DNA of 64,000 bases from Xenia sp. Carnegie-2017 (Eukaryota > Cnidaria > Anthozoa > Malacalcyonacea > Xeniidae): NCBI RefSeq assembly GCF_021976095.1, contig NW_025813487.1, forward strand, positions 4,975,902 to 5,039,901, in the 5' to 3' direction. The first letter of the stretch is position 1, and each line of letters opens with the position of its first letter. Below the pieces are notes generated by a model. That model saw only the letters and a program-made list of their open reading frames with translations, had not been told where the DNA came from and made no database searches. Both the position numbers and the translations under genes were made by a program. Below are positions 34,563 to 46,262 of this stretch, piece by piece.

Positions 34563-36123
34563 ATGGCTTTAGCCTTTCAGAGAGAACAACTTGGCGTACA
34601 GTTAAAAGGAGATACTGTCAGTGTTCCCGACGATCCTAAAGCTAAACTGATGTACTATCTCAATTGCATTTCTACGGTAAGTGCATTCACTGCAGCATGA
34701 AAATATGTTTGAATCTGAAGCTAAAATATGTTTAATTCTAAGTTTTTGTTAGAGCTGGTTCGTTGATGCTTTGCTAAACGAGCAGTTTTATAGCTCAATT
34801 CTGTCTTGTCTGATATTTTTGTTAGAAAAGCAACGTATAGGCAAGCTCAGCATCTTGTGTTGGAGGTATTAATTAATTTGATCTTAGGAATGTTCTTTCT
34901 AAACGATTTATTACAAACACACAATTGCTAAACGTTTTTTATTACATGAATGTCCAACATGAAATAGAAATGAAACTTCTTTTCTTTGAAATATACTTTT
35001 AATATTTTGTTAAACTTGCGTTCGTTAATGCCTTGCGGTAAAAAAAGGGAAACTTTATGATGTCCACAGAGTCGGTTAGTTGCTTTACTGTTTAGAAATA
35101 TAAGCTATGTCGAGTTTACGACGTATTTACCTGACTGATATTTCTGCTGAATGAAGCAGCTATGAATTTCAAGAAATCAATAGATTCAATTGCTGGATTG
35201 TGTCCCTGCTATTTGTCGTTTGTTAAAAGAATGTTCAAAACTTTCGTGTTTTCAATTTTCGTGGAAGTAAACTCGACGAAACGCAGAAGTCGACGCAATT
35301 TTAGTATATATATATGATTTATAAACAATTTTTGAACGGAATATTTTTAGTCGTTATCTTCCTTTTAAAAAATTTGCATATATTTTATTGTATGCATGGT
35401 TCATTTTAGCTATATGTTGCTAATTGTTTCGTTTTTCGACATTTGCTAAGTCAGCGGGATGCTCGGTGCGAAATGAATTTTTTTCATTTTCTTTGAAAAC
35501 TGTCTGAATACAGCACCAACTAAACACAATGAATTCTTTTTCGTCACTCAAAACAATTATGTTAGTAAAAATCAATTTTTGCGTCGTTTTTCTATGGTAT
35601 TCACCTTTCGTTCTTCTATGAAAACGAAACTCTTTCTTTCAATAATTTATGATACACCTTGCTGTAAAACTAAGACCTATAAACATTGGTTTAACAGATA
35701 AGTTAATTGTTGTTACAGGTGCTAGAGTTGGATGACATGCCCAGTGAACTGACAGATTTTGCGTATTACTACAGACTTACTGAAGTCCAGACAGATGTCC
35801 TTCTCGAACTCTGTTTACTTCTTAAGCCGGACCTTTTAAACGACAAGTGCATTTTTGAGAGAAGTGATTTACCAAATGGGGCTTACAATAAATTTTTGGA
35901 GTTATCTTCGATTAAAACTACGATGGTTGCGACGTCTAATGTCATGATGGGTGGACGAAATGTTCGTGTCCTAAAAATCATGTTGTACAAACCAATATGG
36001 CGTCGAATCAACTTTGACGAACCAATGGCTGCAATGGCTCGAAGACTAGGCTCGCGCAAAGGCTCGCGCAAAGCCATCACGTCTGGCCGTAGACAAAAAA
36101 GTGGAGGGTGTATCATATCATAA
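34563..36123 (+). CDS. Unknown-family protein with C-terminal CAAX box, gene 4 (CIIS)
   Basis: Exons 34563-34676 and 35719-36123 give 172 aa, nearly identical to gene 1; visible changes are LLDDKC to LLNDKC and a few silent sites. The same CIIS box and Arg/Lys/Ser tail are present. The AATAAA used by gene 1 reads AATATA here, so 3' processing may differ. Core landmarks and inferred membrane anchoring are as for gene 1. Confidence 0.82.
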
Positions 36124-37004
36124 TGACCATAAACCACAGCGTTTCTTATATATACATATGTGTCATGTAGCCTAATGTAATATATAATTAAAGGCATTTG
36201 CACCTTAATCATCAATATTCTTGTAAAGTTTGATGAAAACATCTTTCAAAAACCACATCATTTAATTAAAAAAGTGTATATCAAAGATTGTTTATTTAGA
36301 ATGTTTTATTGGGCGAGGGAAAGGTTTTCATTTTGATCACTATAACAGTACAATGGTTTTTTCAACTTTAGACCTGTGAACTTACTTTCATTTATTTCAC
36401 TTTGCTGCGTGTTATGTATATTTTGGATAAAAAAACCCCGAAATTCAAACATCAATTTTAGAAGTCGGCTGAGGACTTCAATTTTCTAACGACAGCATTT
36501 AACTTCAATTTTCTAACGCTGAAGACTAAGGGTTGAATTTGCTCATTTTGGTGCTTTTGCAATCACATTGTTGGTGGTGATGGGATTAAGAAGGTTGTTC
36601 ATGGGGTAGTAAAAGAATCGTGATCAGGGAAAACTCCTAAGGCAAGTGAAGAAATGTAAAATATTTGTTGGTAAAATTTGTTGGTAATCGAAAAACACAT
36701 TATTTGACACATAGACATTTAGATGTTTACTTTAGATTGTTATTTAGGTGATTTGTGATACACAAAAACATTTACTTTATTCCACATTGTATCTTTATTG
36801 ATGAAAATGAACACTTACAAAATTTAAATGATTACAATTATATCTAACATTACTCCAAGTGCTTTTTTAGTGAGATAACATGTTTTGGAACTACCTTTCC
36901 ATCACACTTATAACATGAATGGTGATGGTAAAAGTGCATATCTTTAATTATTCATTATTAAATAATCCAAATCACAAAAAGACTGTGGTTGGTGATTGGA
37001 TCAT

Positions 37005-38013
37005 TCATGATATGACACATCGACTCCTTTCTCTACGAATGCCCAGACTTGAGGCTTGGCGAGAGGTCAGTTGTTGCAACATCGCAGCCATTGGTTCGTC
37101 AAAGTTGTTGCGACGCCATGATGGTTTGTACAGCATGACTTTTGCGACTCGAACATTTCTTCCACCCATCATAATACCAGCCGCTGCAACCATCGTCGTT
37201 TTCATTGAAGACAGCTCCACAAACTCATTACCACTGGGCAAATCATTTGCCTCGAAAATGCATTTTCCGTCCAAAAGCTCCGGGTTAAGAAGTAGACAAA
37301 ATTTGAGAAGGATTGTTGTCTTATCTTCACCCAGCCTATGGTAGTTGTGGTAATCTGTCATTTCACGGGGCATATCGTCCAATTCTAACACCTGTAACAC
37401 CAATGAAGAAGTGTATAGCTGACGTTTAAGGTTTCAGTTTTTAGTGTGTGCTTCTGTTATCTCAGAGCAAACTAAAGTTTTGTTTTTTTGAAAACGCTCT
37501 GACAAAAAAAAATCACTTATAAATTTGGTAGCAGCAAATAAATTAGCATATTAGAGTTGCATGCATACAATTATATTCAGAATCTAACACTCAGAATCCA
37601 GTTGACACAGGTAACATCCAGTTAACTGTATGTGAATTTAAGCTGAACAAGCGGTAAACATCCGCAAATAAATTGTTTATTAACCATTTACAAACCACGC
37701 ATCAACATTCGGTTCGTCGAGTTCAGTTCTGCGAATATTGCATGAAAACGAAAGTTCTGAACTTTCTTTAAATAAATAACGTACGTAGCACTTGTTTGTC
37801 ATCCTGTATTAAGACACACATTCGAAAAATAGTCATAAATTTGTAATAAAATGATCATGTCAAAATTAGAACATATTTTCATGCTGCAGTGAATCCACTT
37901 ACCGCAGACATACAACCAAGATAATACATCAATTTAGCTTTAGGAACATCAGGAACACTGGCGCTAGTTCCAGTAAGCTTAATACCTACTTGCTCTCTTT
38001 GGAATAAAGCCAT
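37005..38013 (-). CDS. Unknown-family protein with C-terminal CAAX box, gene 5 (CVIS)
   Basis: Exons 37903-38013 and 37005-37391 give 165 aa, the block II partner of gene 2. It carries MALFQREQ, VPKAKLMYYL, LELDDMPREM, ELLDGKCIF, FVELSSMKTTMVA, GGRNVRVAKVMLYKP and the tail IRRERSRCVIS. Exon 2 begins GTGTTAGAA (V-L-E) as in the other copies, where gene 2 has TTGTTAGAA. No upstream ATG extends this frame, which supports the MAL start for the whole family. Confidence 0.8.
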
Positions 38014-39080
38014 TTTGAAGTTTTCTTTACGAGGATTGCTGCATGTAGTAGCTATGGTGTTGTAAGTGAAAATGAAATGACTACAAGTGTTTGTCTACGT
38101 ATCTAATTTACGTAGAAACCCAACGGCTTCATTTGAATTAAGTGGAATGTTACGCTATCTTTATCAAACGTGGGAATAAAAAATGAATAATCGCCATTGT
38201 GACTTACAAAAGACAGAAAAATGCCGGACAAGTTTGACATTCCGAGGAAATGTTTCTTCTTTAAAAAACTGCTAAACTTGTATGGCCTAATCAAACGATT
38301 TATTTTATGCATAAAATTACCTAAAGAAACTAAAACTGTCACCAACAATCATCTAAAGTAATCAGTCGGATCTCCTTTCTTTACATCCTAACTAAAAGTG
38401 TCGGTTTTGTAATAGCAATGACGAGCGTTTATGAAAAAATATTTTAGATTATATCTAGTTCCAGATATTCTTATTAAAACTTTTCTTTACTTCCTATTTA
38501 TAATATTCACGAGTTCCAAGAAAAAGATTTCATCAATATACCAGGAAATAAATAATAATATACAAAGAATTTTTTCACAACATGTAAATCATTCATTGAC
38601 ATTTGCATTGTAAACAGGGAAAATCCTTTGTTAAAATCATCCAACATGGCGGCTATGATTTAGCTCGCACACCAAGCATTGAATTTAATGACACCTGCAT
38701 TGATATATGTTTCATTACAAACGTTAAAAGTGAGTACACATGCACTGCGGCAAGAATAAACCTAAGGACCTAAGCTACTTTGAAAGATTACAATAACTTG
38801 GAAAATTCCATCACGCATGCCGAGTCTATTCTCCATTTTAAATCTTCACTAAAGCCGAGTAGTAAATTGAACCAAAAATATATTATGTTTGGATGTATGT
38901 GTGTTTATATATATATATCGGAAGATATCAATGAGTAATGTTGGTATTTTTAAAATTTTATAACGCAGGACCCCCTGAAAAATACTCAAGTGATGTGGGC
39001 ATCCTGAATAAATATAAATACCTAACATGTTAAATTTAAACAACTCGTTATTCCCAATGACAGAAAGTATTTGCCTATAT

Positions 39081-39615
39081 CTTTAAGCCCTTAATAACCG
39101 AGTGCGAGGTCTTTAAGGAGAAATATAGGACAGAAGTTTTTTTGTACAGACCAAGCCTGTAGGGCAAGGTTTGTACAAAACACAAAGGTCCAATATTTTT
39201 CTCTAAAGACCGAGTAAGCGAGGTTATTAAAAGGTTTATTATATGGCATTATTTGACAAGAAACGAAGCTTGCTTTCTTTCTCGTCTTTGCTGTTTTGTA
39301 CGGTTTGGCTTTCACTTTTTTAGTTTTGTTCGGTAAAAATTAAGTCGTTTCAAATTGTTATCGTCTGGATAGTTAAACTGTTTTCCGTGTGTTTTTCCTT
39401 CGACTCACATTCGGAAATGGTTTTTTGTTTCGTATATTTTGTGTTTTACTGTTTGCTGTATGAAGTTTGTTTACATTTGACTATATATATACGCGTTTTG
39501 GATCGCGGCCGGTTACGGAAAAATAATGGCCGGCAAAAACATTTCTGAGCCAATCAAAACGCGCCATTTTTTTCCGGAAGTGACTCTTGCCAAATAATAA
39601 TAACTCTTAATGCAT
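39081..39615. mobile_element. Foldback dispersed repeat, copy 2
   Basis: Same phrase order as 16418-16905: CCCTTAATAACCGAGTGCGA, AAAGACCGAGTAAGCGAGG, TTATTATATGGCATTATTTG, GAAACGAAGC, CCAATCAAAACGCGCC. It interrupts block II where block I is continuous, so it inserted after the block duplication or was lost from block I. Confidence 0.7.
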
Positions 39616-40008
39616 TAAGGAGGTTAAAATTTCAGACAATAAATTACATAATTAGAGTTTGGTTGATTTTATCAGTCCTGTCTTGTCATAACTTTATCTT
39701 GTTTTGTCTTGTGTATACCTGTTCAGATTATTGTTCACGTGATGTGATGCCCTGAGGTACAAAAACATTTACTGGATCTTTATTGGTGAAAACAAATGTA
39801 TTCTCATTTTTAATTATTACAATTTAACATTACTTGGAGTGCTTGTTTTTATTAGATATGCTAAGGTATACATTTCCATCATTTTCCTTGTATATATTAA
39901 TGATTAATGTGCAAACGTCTTTAATTAATTATTCTAATAAACCTCTTTAAATTAACTATTCTAATGAGCATATTTATAAAAAAAGGCAGTGATCTATGGT
40001 TGCATCCT

Positions 40009-41219
40009 TCATAATATGACACATCCTTCACTTCTTTCTCTACGGCCAGAAGTGATAGCTGGACGCGGGGCTTGGCGTGATGCTTGGCGTGCGGCTAGTC
40101 GTCGAGTCATCGCAGCCAATGGTTCGTCAAAGTTGTTGCGACGCCATGATGGTAAGTACAACATGATTTTTGCGACTCGAACATTTCTTCCACCAATCAT
40201 CACACCGGATGCTGCTACCATTGTAGTTCTCGTCGAAGATAGCTCTAAAAACTCATTCGAATAATTCGGCAAATCACTCGCTTCGAAAATGCATTTTCCG
40301 TCCAAAAGATCGGGGTTAAGAAGTAAACAAAATTTGAGAAGGATTTCTGTCTTGTCACCATTCAGTGAGTGGTAGTTCCGGTAATTTCTCAGTTCGCTCG
40401 GCAAATCATCCAATTCTAATACCTGAAACATGTAACAAACATGAGCAACTTTATCAACTGTTTTTGGTTTTCGTTTTCAATAAAAAATAGAATTTTGTTT
40501 TCTCAACTATAGCTACAACAAAGAACGCATCGAAGAAAAAACGATGTAGCCAAAATTTTGTGTTAGCAAACAAGAATGAATGTTAAGAGTGACGAAAAAG
40601 AGATGATTTTATCGGTTTCTGAGTTGCATTCAGACAAAAGAGGTTGTAGCAAACAACATTGTTTTTTAGACAAAAAGCACGCACTTTTCGATGATACAGA
40701 AATTATCTACAGAAATTCATTACGCAAAAGAATCCAATTGATTTACGTAAGAACGAAACAACTTCATGTAGAGAATACGTTTACTCCATAAATATGTGAA
40801 CCTAATGTTAAAAAGGACCCTTTAATTATAAACCATTACTTATAAACCATTTACAAGTCATACGCGAACTCTTTGTTTCGTCGAGTTCAGTTCTGCGAAA
40901 ATTGAAAAAGAAAGTCTGACGAGTTTTGATAAACAACATATAGCATTGCATTAATGCAACCATAAGATGCAACTAATTCAACTAAACCGTTATAGACACC
41001 ATAAAATTTCTCGTTTAGGCATGCTTTAAAAGATTAGTAATAAGATTTAAAGAATGATAATGTCATCACAAGGATGTATTTTCATACTGCACTGAATTCA
41101 CTTACCGTAGCAATACAGTCTAGATAATACATCAATTTTGCTTTAGGATCATCAGGAACAGTTACAGGTGTTGTTGTTACCTTAACACCAACTTGTTCTC
41201 TTTGAAAAGCTAAAGCCAT
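40009..41219 (-). CDS. Unknown-family protein with C-terminal CAAX box, gene 6 (CVIL)
   Basis: Exons 41106-41219 and 40009-40422 give 175 aa, the block II partner of gene 3. The tail has only a short RQAS/RQAP run, against the long one in gene 3, and ends in EGCVIL, a geranylgeranyl-type CAAX box. The core is the same: LELDDLPSEL, LLNPDLLDGKCIF, FLELSSTRTTMVA, GGRNVRVAKIMLYLP, FDEPLAAM. Genes 3 and 6 thus form a Leu-ending subgroup and genes 1, 2, 4 and 5 a Ser-ending one. Confidence 0.8.
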
Positions 41220-41454
41220 TGCGACGTTTTCTTTAGATGATTGATGTAGGGTTGTAAGTGAAAATGAAAACAAATATTTAGTCTACGACGCTATTTATGT
41301 AACAACTCTGGGATTCATATGAAGCGGATGTTGCGTCATCATCTCGAGAGAAGCGATGAATAATCGCCATTGTAAATTATAAAATAAAAACAATAAAATG
41401 CGTGCGTTGATTGATCTAATAAAGTTTGCAAATCATGAATCATTATAGAAGAAA

Positions 41455-42560
41455 AATTAATGAAGACGTTTTATTAATTTGTCTTTTTCGCATTATTGTC
41501 ATTTTACATATCAAACTTATTGAATACAAATGCCTATTACTCATATTTCAGGCTTCTATTTCACTGAATTGTATGCCAAATATGCTGAATTTTGAAGTTT
41601 TTTTGCGTTTGCTCTTTGTTTGAACAGGTTGACAATAACTTCCCGAGATATATGAAAAATTCCTCATATAAGCTTTATTCAGAATGATTGTTGGTGGAGA
41701 ACAGATGTAAGTAACGTCCATCATTTCCTACTTATAATGTGATAGAGCCGAGATTTTTATAAGGAAATTATACAATGCGTACGGTTATGGAGTGGGGATT
41801 GGGGAACTGTAGCATTCAAATGAACATGTTCATTCAGCTCAAGAGTTAGCGCTACATTCAAAGAGTCCGGAAAGAAAGCCATCTTTTGATGCCAAATTAA
41901 ATGTGATTTAAGGCATTTTAGGCCCGTCAAAATGCGATTCAATTTACCTGAATGTATGTTTTTATGTATGTAATTTACTATTGATATCTAGCTATAATAT
42001 GGAAGTAAACTAGGCTGGAAACGACGAATAATGACCAGTTGAAAGCAAAGCGCAATCAGTAAAGTTATAATTACTTGAGTTGCGAATATTTTTTGCAAGT
42101 GCCTATTTTTCTATTAGCTTATTCGGTTGATTGTTTGGTTAATGTAGGTTTGTTATTTATGCGTTTGTTATTCCACAACTTAGCGATCCACAAAGCACAA
42201 GCGTGTTGCAAATGGCATACATTACACAAATGAATTATGTAATATATTGTATAATACGTCATTTGTATTCTATGTCCTTTTGAAAGCAAAATATCAAAGA
42301 TTAAATCGGCGTGCAATGGACAAGAAATAGCAGTGGACTTGTATGAAAGAGTGGCGGTTTACGAGTACGCTTCGTTCTTTCGGCCATACAAGAATTTAAG
42401 TGAAATGGCGCGCATAAAAATTTCAGTCAAAGGACCTGAACCCTAAATTAGCAAATGTTCATTTTACAAATACAATGTTTGATATTGAAAAAAAATAAAA
42501 ATGTTATTCGTGTTTGAACTGGCTTATGTTTGCAAATAAAACAGATAAAAATATAATATA
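41455..42560. other. About 1.1 kb present only in block II
   Basis: Block I passes from TTTAGAAGAAAATCAATACA directly to the GCAGAACACGGTCT phrase. Block II has about 1.1 kb between the equivalent phrases. Short open frames inside resemble nothing known, and no terminal repeats could be fixed. Confidence 0.5.
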
Positions 42561-42670
42561 GATACAATCAATTAATACAAAGTTTGCGGCGCACGGTCTG
42601 TTACGATGGAATGGGGTGAGTAACAGTTTGTTTTACTCTATTTAAGTGATTTTTTGGCCTCCCATGGTGT

Positions 42671-43364
42671 ATGTATGCTTTTCACAAAGCTAAATTGACT
42701 TTAAGATACGAAAGGCAAAAAATCATTAGATATCTATGAAATGAAACGATTCGGGTCTATTTCCTTTGCTGGTGCATCAATTCATCTAACATGTGACGGG
42801 TATTATTTATTTTATCTTTTAAAACCAAATCTCATGTAGGTTTGTACTAAAAATTGTGTTGTTCTGTAAATTTGTAGGGTCAACGAAAGCGCATTAGCAA
42901 TACGTAACTGTTTTGGGTGAAATTACATTTCCAAAACTGATGTTTGTGTAAGATTTTATTTGTTTTTTTTTGTTGTATGAAGTTTTATAAGTGTCTTGCG
43001 CATAATATAGCTACTCGCTACTATGGAAAAAACTGCTTTAGTTTTTGACACATTTAGACATGGCTTCGAAAACAAACAACTATAGCAAAATGCCTACCAG
43101 TTAAAGTTGGATATTGCTAACTTCACAAAAATGTAATTGTTAAAAAATTGGCGTATAGTTGATGTTAATTCTCATTCGAAATGTTTTGTTCGCCAAATTT
43201 AAGAAAAAGGATTTGTGTTTTGTTTTTGGAGCTTCGTAGCTAGTTCGTACAAGTTATTTTACACTTCTGCATATTGGCCGTGTGTTTACATTGCGTGGGA
43301 AAAACTGGACTCTACTGCCATCAAAATTTCGACTGACGTAGCTGTCCATTGATTTTAATTCAAT
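42671..43364. other. Spacer before the CABIT cluster
   Basis: Nothing is recognised in the first part. From about 43260 the sequence (TTCTGCATATTGGCCGTGTG onward) is the 5' flank that also precedes other CABIT first-exon copies, for example near 44810. Confidence 0.45.
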
Positions 43365-44001
43365 CAGTGCTGCCAGATTGTGAACAAAGTTCATAGATTT
43401 ATGAACTTTTGATTTTTATTTTGAATCTTTGTGAACCAAACACAATTTTGTGAACATTTCATGAACCTTAACTAAAAATTAAAAACTTTTTATGAACTTA
43501 TCAGTTATAAAGGACAAGCTTGTTTACAATGAATATACACTGGTTTAGAGATTCGAGACAAACCATAATTCATTCTTCAATGTTGATGTGAAGATAATTT
43601 TTCTTCTGTGAATGCAATCAAAACTAAAGGAAGAAATAGGTTGCCCACAAAGTCAGTGTGCGCTATTCTAAAAGTTAAGCAAGGAGTGTAAGAGTCAGCC
43701 AGTCAAATATTCTACTTCGACCAGTGCTTTACGTCGTATGACATCCGACATTCTTTATGCTCAAAGACTTTGACTCAAGCGAAGAATCTGAATCGAACTA
43801 AATAACTGTTTTTCATTGTTATTTTTTTTTTGTTATTTTGTACAAATGTGCAATGTGCATCAATATAAATTTACATTTAACTTATTTCATTCATTTGGTG
43901 CAAACTACGCAATTTTTGTTGATTAGTGAACATTGATGGATAATATGTGAACTTTTGAACATGCGGACATGAACTTATTTAAAATTCATCTGGCAACACT
44001 G
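43365..44001. mobile_element. hAT-like non-autonomous element, 637 bp
   Basis: The ends are CAGTGCTGCCAGATTG and, inverted, CAGTGTTGCCAGATG. The flanking 8-bp words are AATTCAAT and AGTTCAAT, a target duplication with one difference. The related flank at 44904-44911 holds a single AGTTCAAT, which looks like the empty site. CAGTG termini with 8-bp duplications are typical of hAT. No transposase frame is present. Confidence 0.72.
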
Positions 44002-44422
44002 AGTTCAATGTTCCCGCATGGCCAAAGAAAAAATGCAATAAAAATATGTAAACATGCCTATGTAAACACGTATTAATATGTAAACATGGATGTAAACTGC
44101 AGTAGACAAGTGAAAAAGTTTGCATATCCACTGCAACATTTAATAAGCCAAAAAGCCTCTTCTTAAACATATCTTCAAATGCACTAAGAAACTTTGTGTT
44201 TAGTTAAAAAAAGTTTTATCTAAGTAGAAAATGTCGCTATACAAGTTCAAATAGCAAAGTGATTTCATAAAAGCACTTAAAATTCCAAACAATATATAAC
44301 ACTTAATTCCGTTTGAAGATTTTTGATGCAGTTATAAATTCCGAAACTGCAAATACAGTACATCAAAAGGATCATGATTAAAAGTAGCCCAAGTTGAGCT
44401 ATTTCCTTTATAAACTTTAAGC

Positions 44423-44795
44423 ATGTCGGAATCATCAGTGTACAATTTAGCACAAACTATCATTTGGAGTAATCAGAAATACATGCTGAAGGTTTCGTAA
44501 GGGGGTTCAATCTTCCTCAAGTCGTCTTAGTGAAGGATGGCTACTGTGGTGATGACGAAAGAACGACATTTGGTAGAGATCAAATATTGACACTACATCA
44601 ACTTCGGGAAACAAATAAAATCGTTCGTCAAACAGCAAAAGAAATGTTATACTTTTGCCGTCAAAATGTGAAGTCAAAGCACAAGTGTTGTCGATGAATT
44701 TCAAGAATGTATACATAACAACAAAGCAGTTAATTGTAATATATAGAAAGGTTAAATATGTAAAAGTGTTCAAAGATGCACAAAAATGTAATTGT
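44423..44795 (+). pseudogene. Broken CABIT first exon, copy A
   Basis: It begins MSESSVYNLAQTIIWSNQKY and follows the intact genes closely at DNA level (VVLVKDGYCGDDERTTFGRD, then the ILLPSKCEVKAQV region), but with frame breaks near 44495 and near 44640, and homology fades at about 44770. The downstream exons are absent. Host gene fragment, probably dead. Confidence 0.75.
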
Positions 44796-45279
44796 CAAAT
44801 GTAATTGTACACTTTTGCACATTGGCTGTGTGTTTATATTGCTTGGAAAGAAATGGGCTATACTGGAATCAAAATTTCCACTGACGTGCCTTCCATATAG
44901 TTTAGTTCAATAATTCCCGCAAAGCAAAAAAAATTCAATAAAAATATGTAAACATGCTGCAGTAGACTTGTAAAAAAAATTTGCATGTCCACTCAAACAT
45001 TTAATGAGCCGAACAGCCTCTTCTTAAATATATCTTCGAATGCATTAAGAAATTTCGTTTTAGATAAAAAAAGTTTTATCTAAATAGAAAATGTCGCTTT
45101 ACAAGCTCAAGTAGAAAGACTTCCACAGGAGCGCTTCAAAGTTCAAACAATTTGCAGCATTTACTTCCGCAGCAGGTTTTTGATACAGTTATAAATTCCT
45201 ATAGCGCAAATACAATACACGTCAAAAGAACTATAACTTAAAGTAGCATATTAAGCCACTTCCTTCAAGAAATTTAAGC

Positions 45280-45535
45280 ATGTCGGAGTCATCAGAGTAC
45301 AAAGTAGCACAAACTATCATTTGGAGTAACCAGAAGTATTTACTGAAAGAATTCGTAAAGACTTTCAATCTTTCTCAAGTGGTGTTAGTGAAGGATGGCT
45401 ACTGTGGCGAAAAGGAAAGAACGACGTTTGGCAGAGATCAAATTTTGACACTACATCAACTTCGGGAAACTAATAAAACTGTTTGTCAAACAGCAAAAGG
45501 AAAATTTATACTTTTGCCGTCAAAATGTGAAAAAA
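45280..45535 (+). pseudogene. Truncated CABIT first exon, copy B
   Basis: Intact for about 84 codons (MSESSEYKVAQTIIW to LLPSKCE), then the frame runs straight into the AAATTCAATAAAAATATG flank that normally precedes the next copy. The junction fits unequal recombination between repeats. It could make a short protein of 98 aa but lacks most of the domain. Confidence 0.7.
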
Positions 45536-45881
45536 ATTCAATAAAAATATGTAAACATGCTGCGGTAGACTTGTAAAAAAAATTTGCATGTCCACTCAAA
45601 CATTTAATGAGCCGAACAGCCTCTTCTTAAATATATCGTCGAATGCACTAAGAAACTTTGTTTTAGATAAAAAAGTTTTATCTAAATAGAAAATGTCGCT
45701 TTACAAGCTCAAATAGAAAGACTTCCACAGAGCGCTTCAAATTTCAAACAATTTGCAGTATTTACTTCCGCAGCAGGTTTTTGATACAGTAATAAATTCC
45801 TATAGCGCAAATACAATACACGTCAAAAGAACTATAATTTAAAGTAGCATATTAAGCAACTTCCTTCAAGAAATTTAAGCA

Positions 45882-46060
45882 TGTCGGAGTCATCAGAAAG
45901 AATTCATAAAGACTTTCAATCTCCCTCAAGTAGTCTTAGTGAAGGATGGCTACTGTGGCAAAGACGAAAGAACGACATTTGGTGAAGATCAAATTTTGAC
46001 ACTACATCAACTTCGGAAACGAATAAAATTGTTTGTCAAACATCACAAAATACATAAAGA
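45882..46060 (+). pseudogene. CABIT first-exon fragment, copy C
   Basis: MSESS is followed by a deletion that removes the next ~25 codons, then homology to KEFVKTFNLPQVVLVKDGYC and LTLHQLR with frame breaks, ending near 46045. Same 5' flank as copy B. Confidence 0.65.
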
Positions 46061-46262
46061 AAGTTTTGCAATTGCTTAAGACTCTCACAAGATTATTTAA
46101 AAATCCAAACAATTTAGATCATTTGTTTCCGGTTTTTGCAACATAAGACACAGGTAAATTTCAATAGTCTATAGATAATACACATTAAATGAACTTAATT
46201 TAAAATAGCCAAACTCGATCACATAGATCGCTACATGATTTCCGTCGAAAGTTATCATAAGC

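Larger units (their letters stand above)
33098..42670. repeat. Duplicated block, copy II (three CAAX genes)
   Basis: Head-to-tail copy of 24547-33097. Two stretches are extra relative to copy I: the foldback repeat at 39081-39615 and about 1.1 kb at 41455-42560. Long stretches around gene 4 differ from gene 1 at only a few percent of bases. The gene 3/6 and 2/5 ends look more diverged, with many small indels. Confidence 0.88.
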
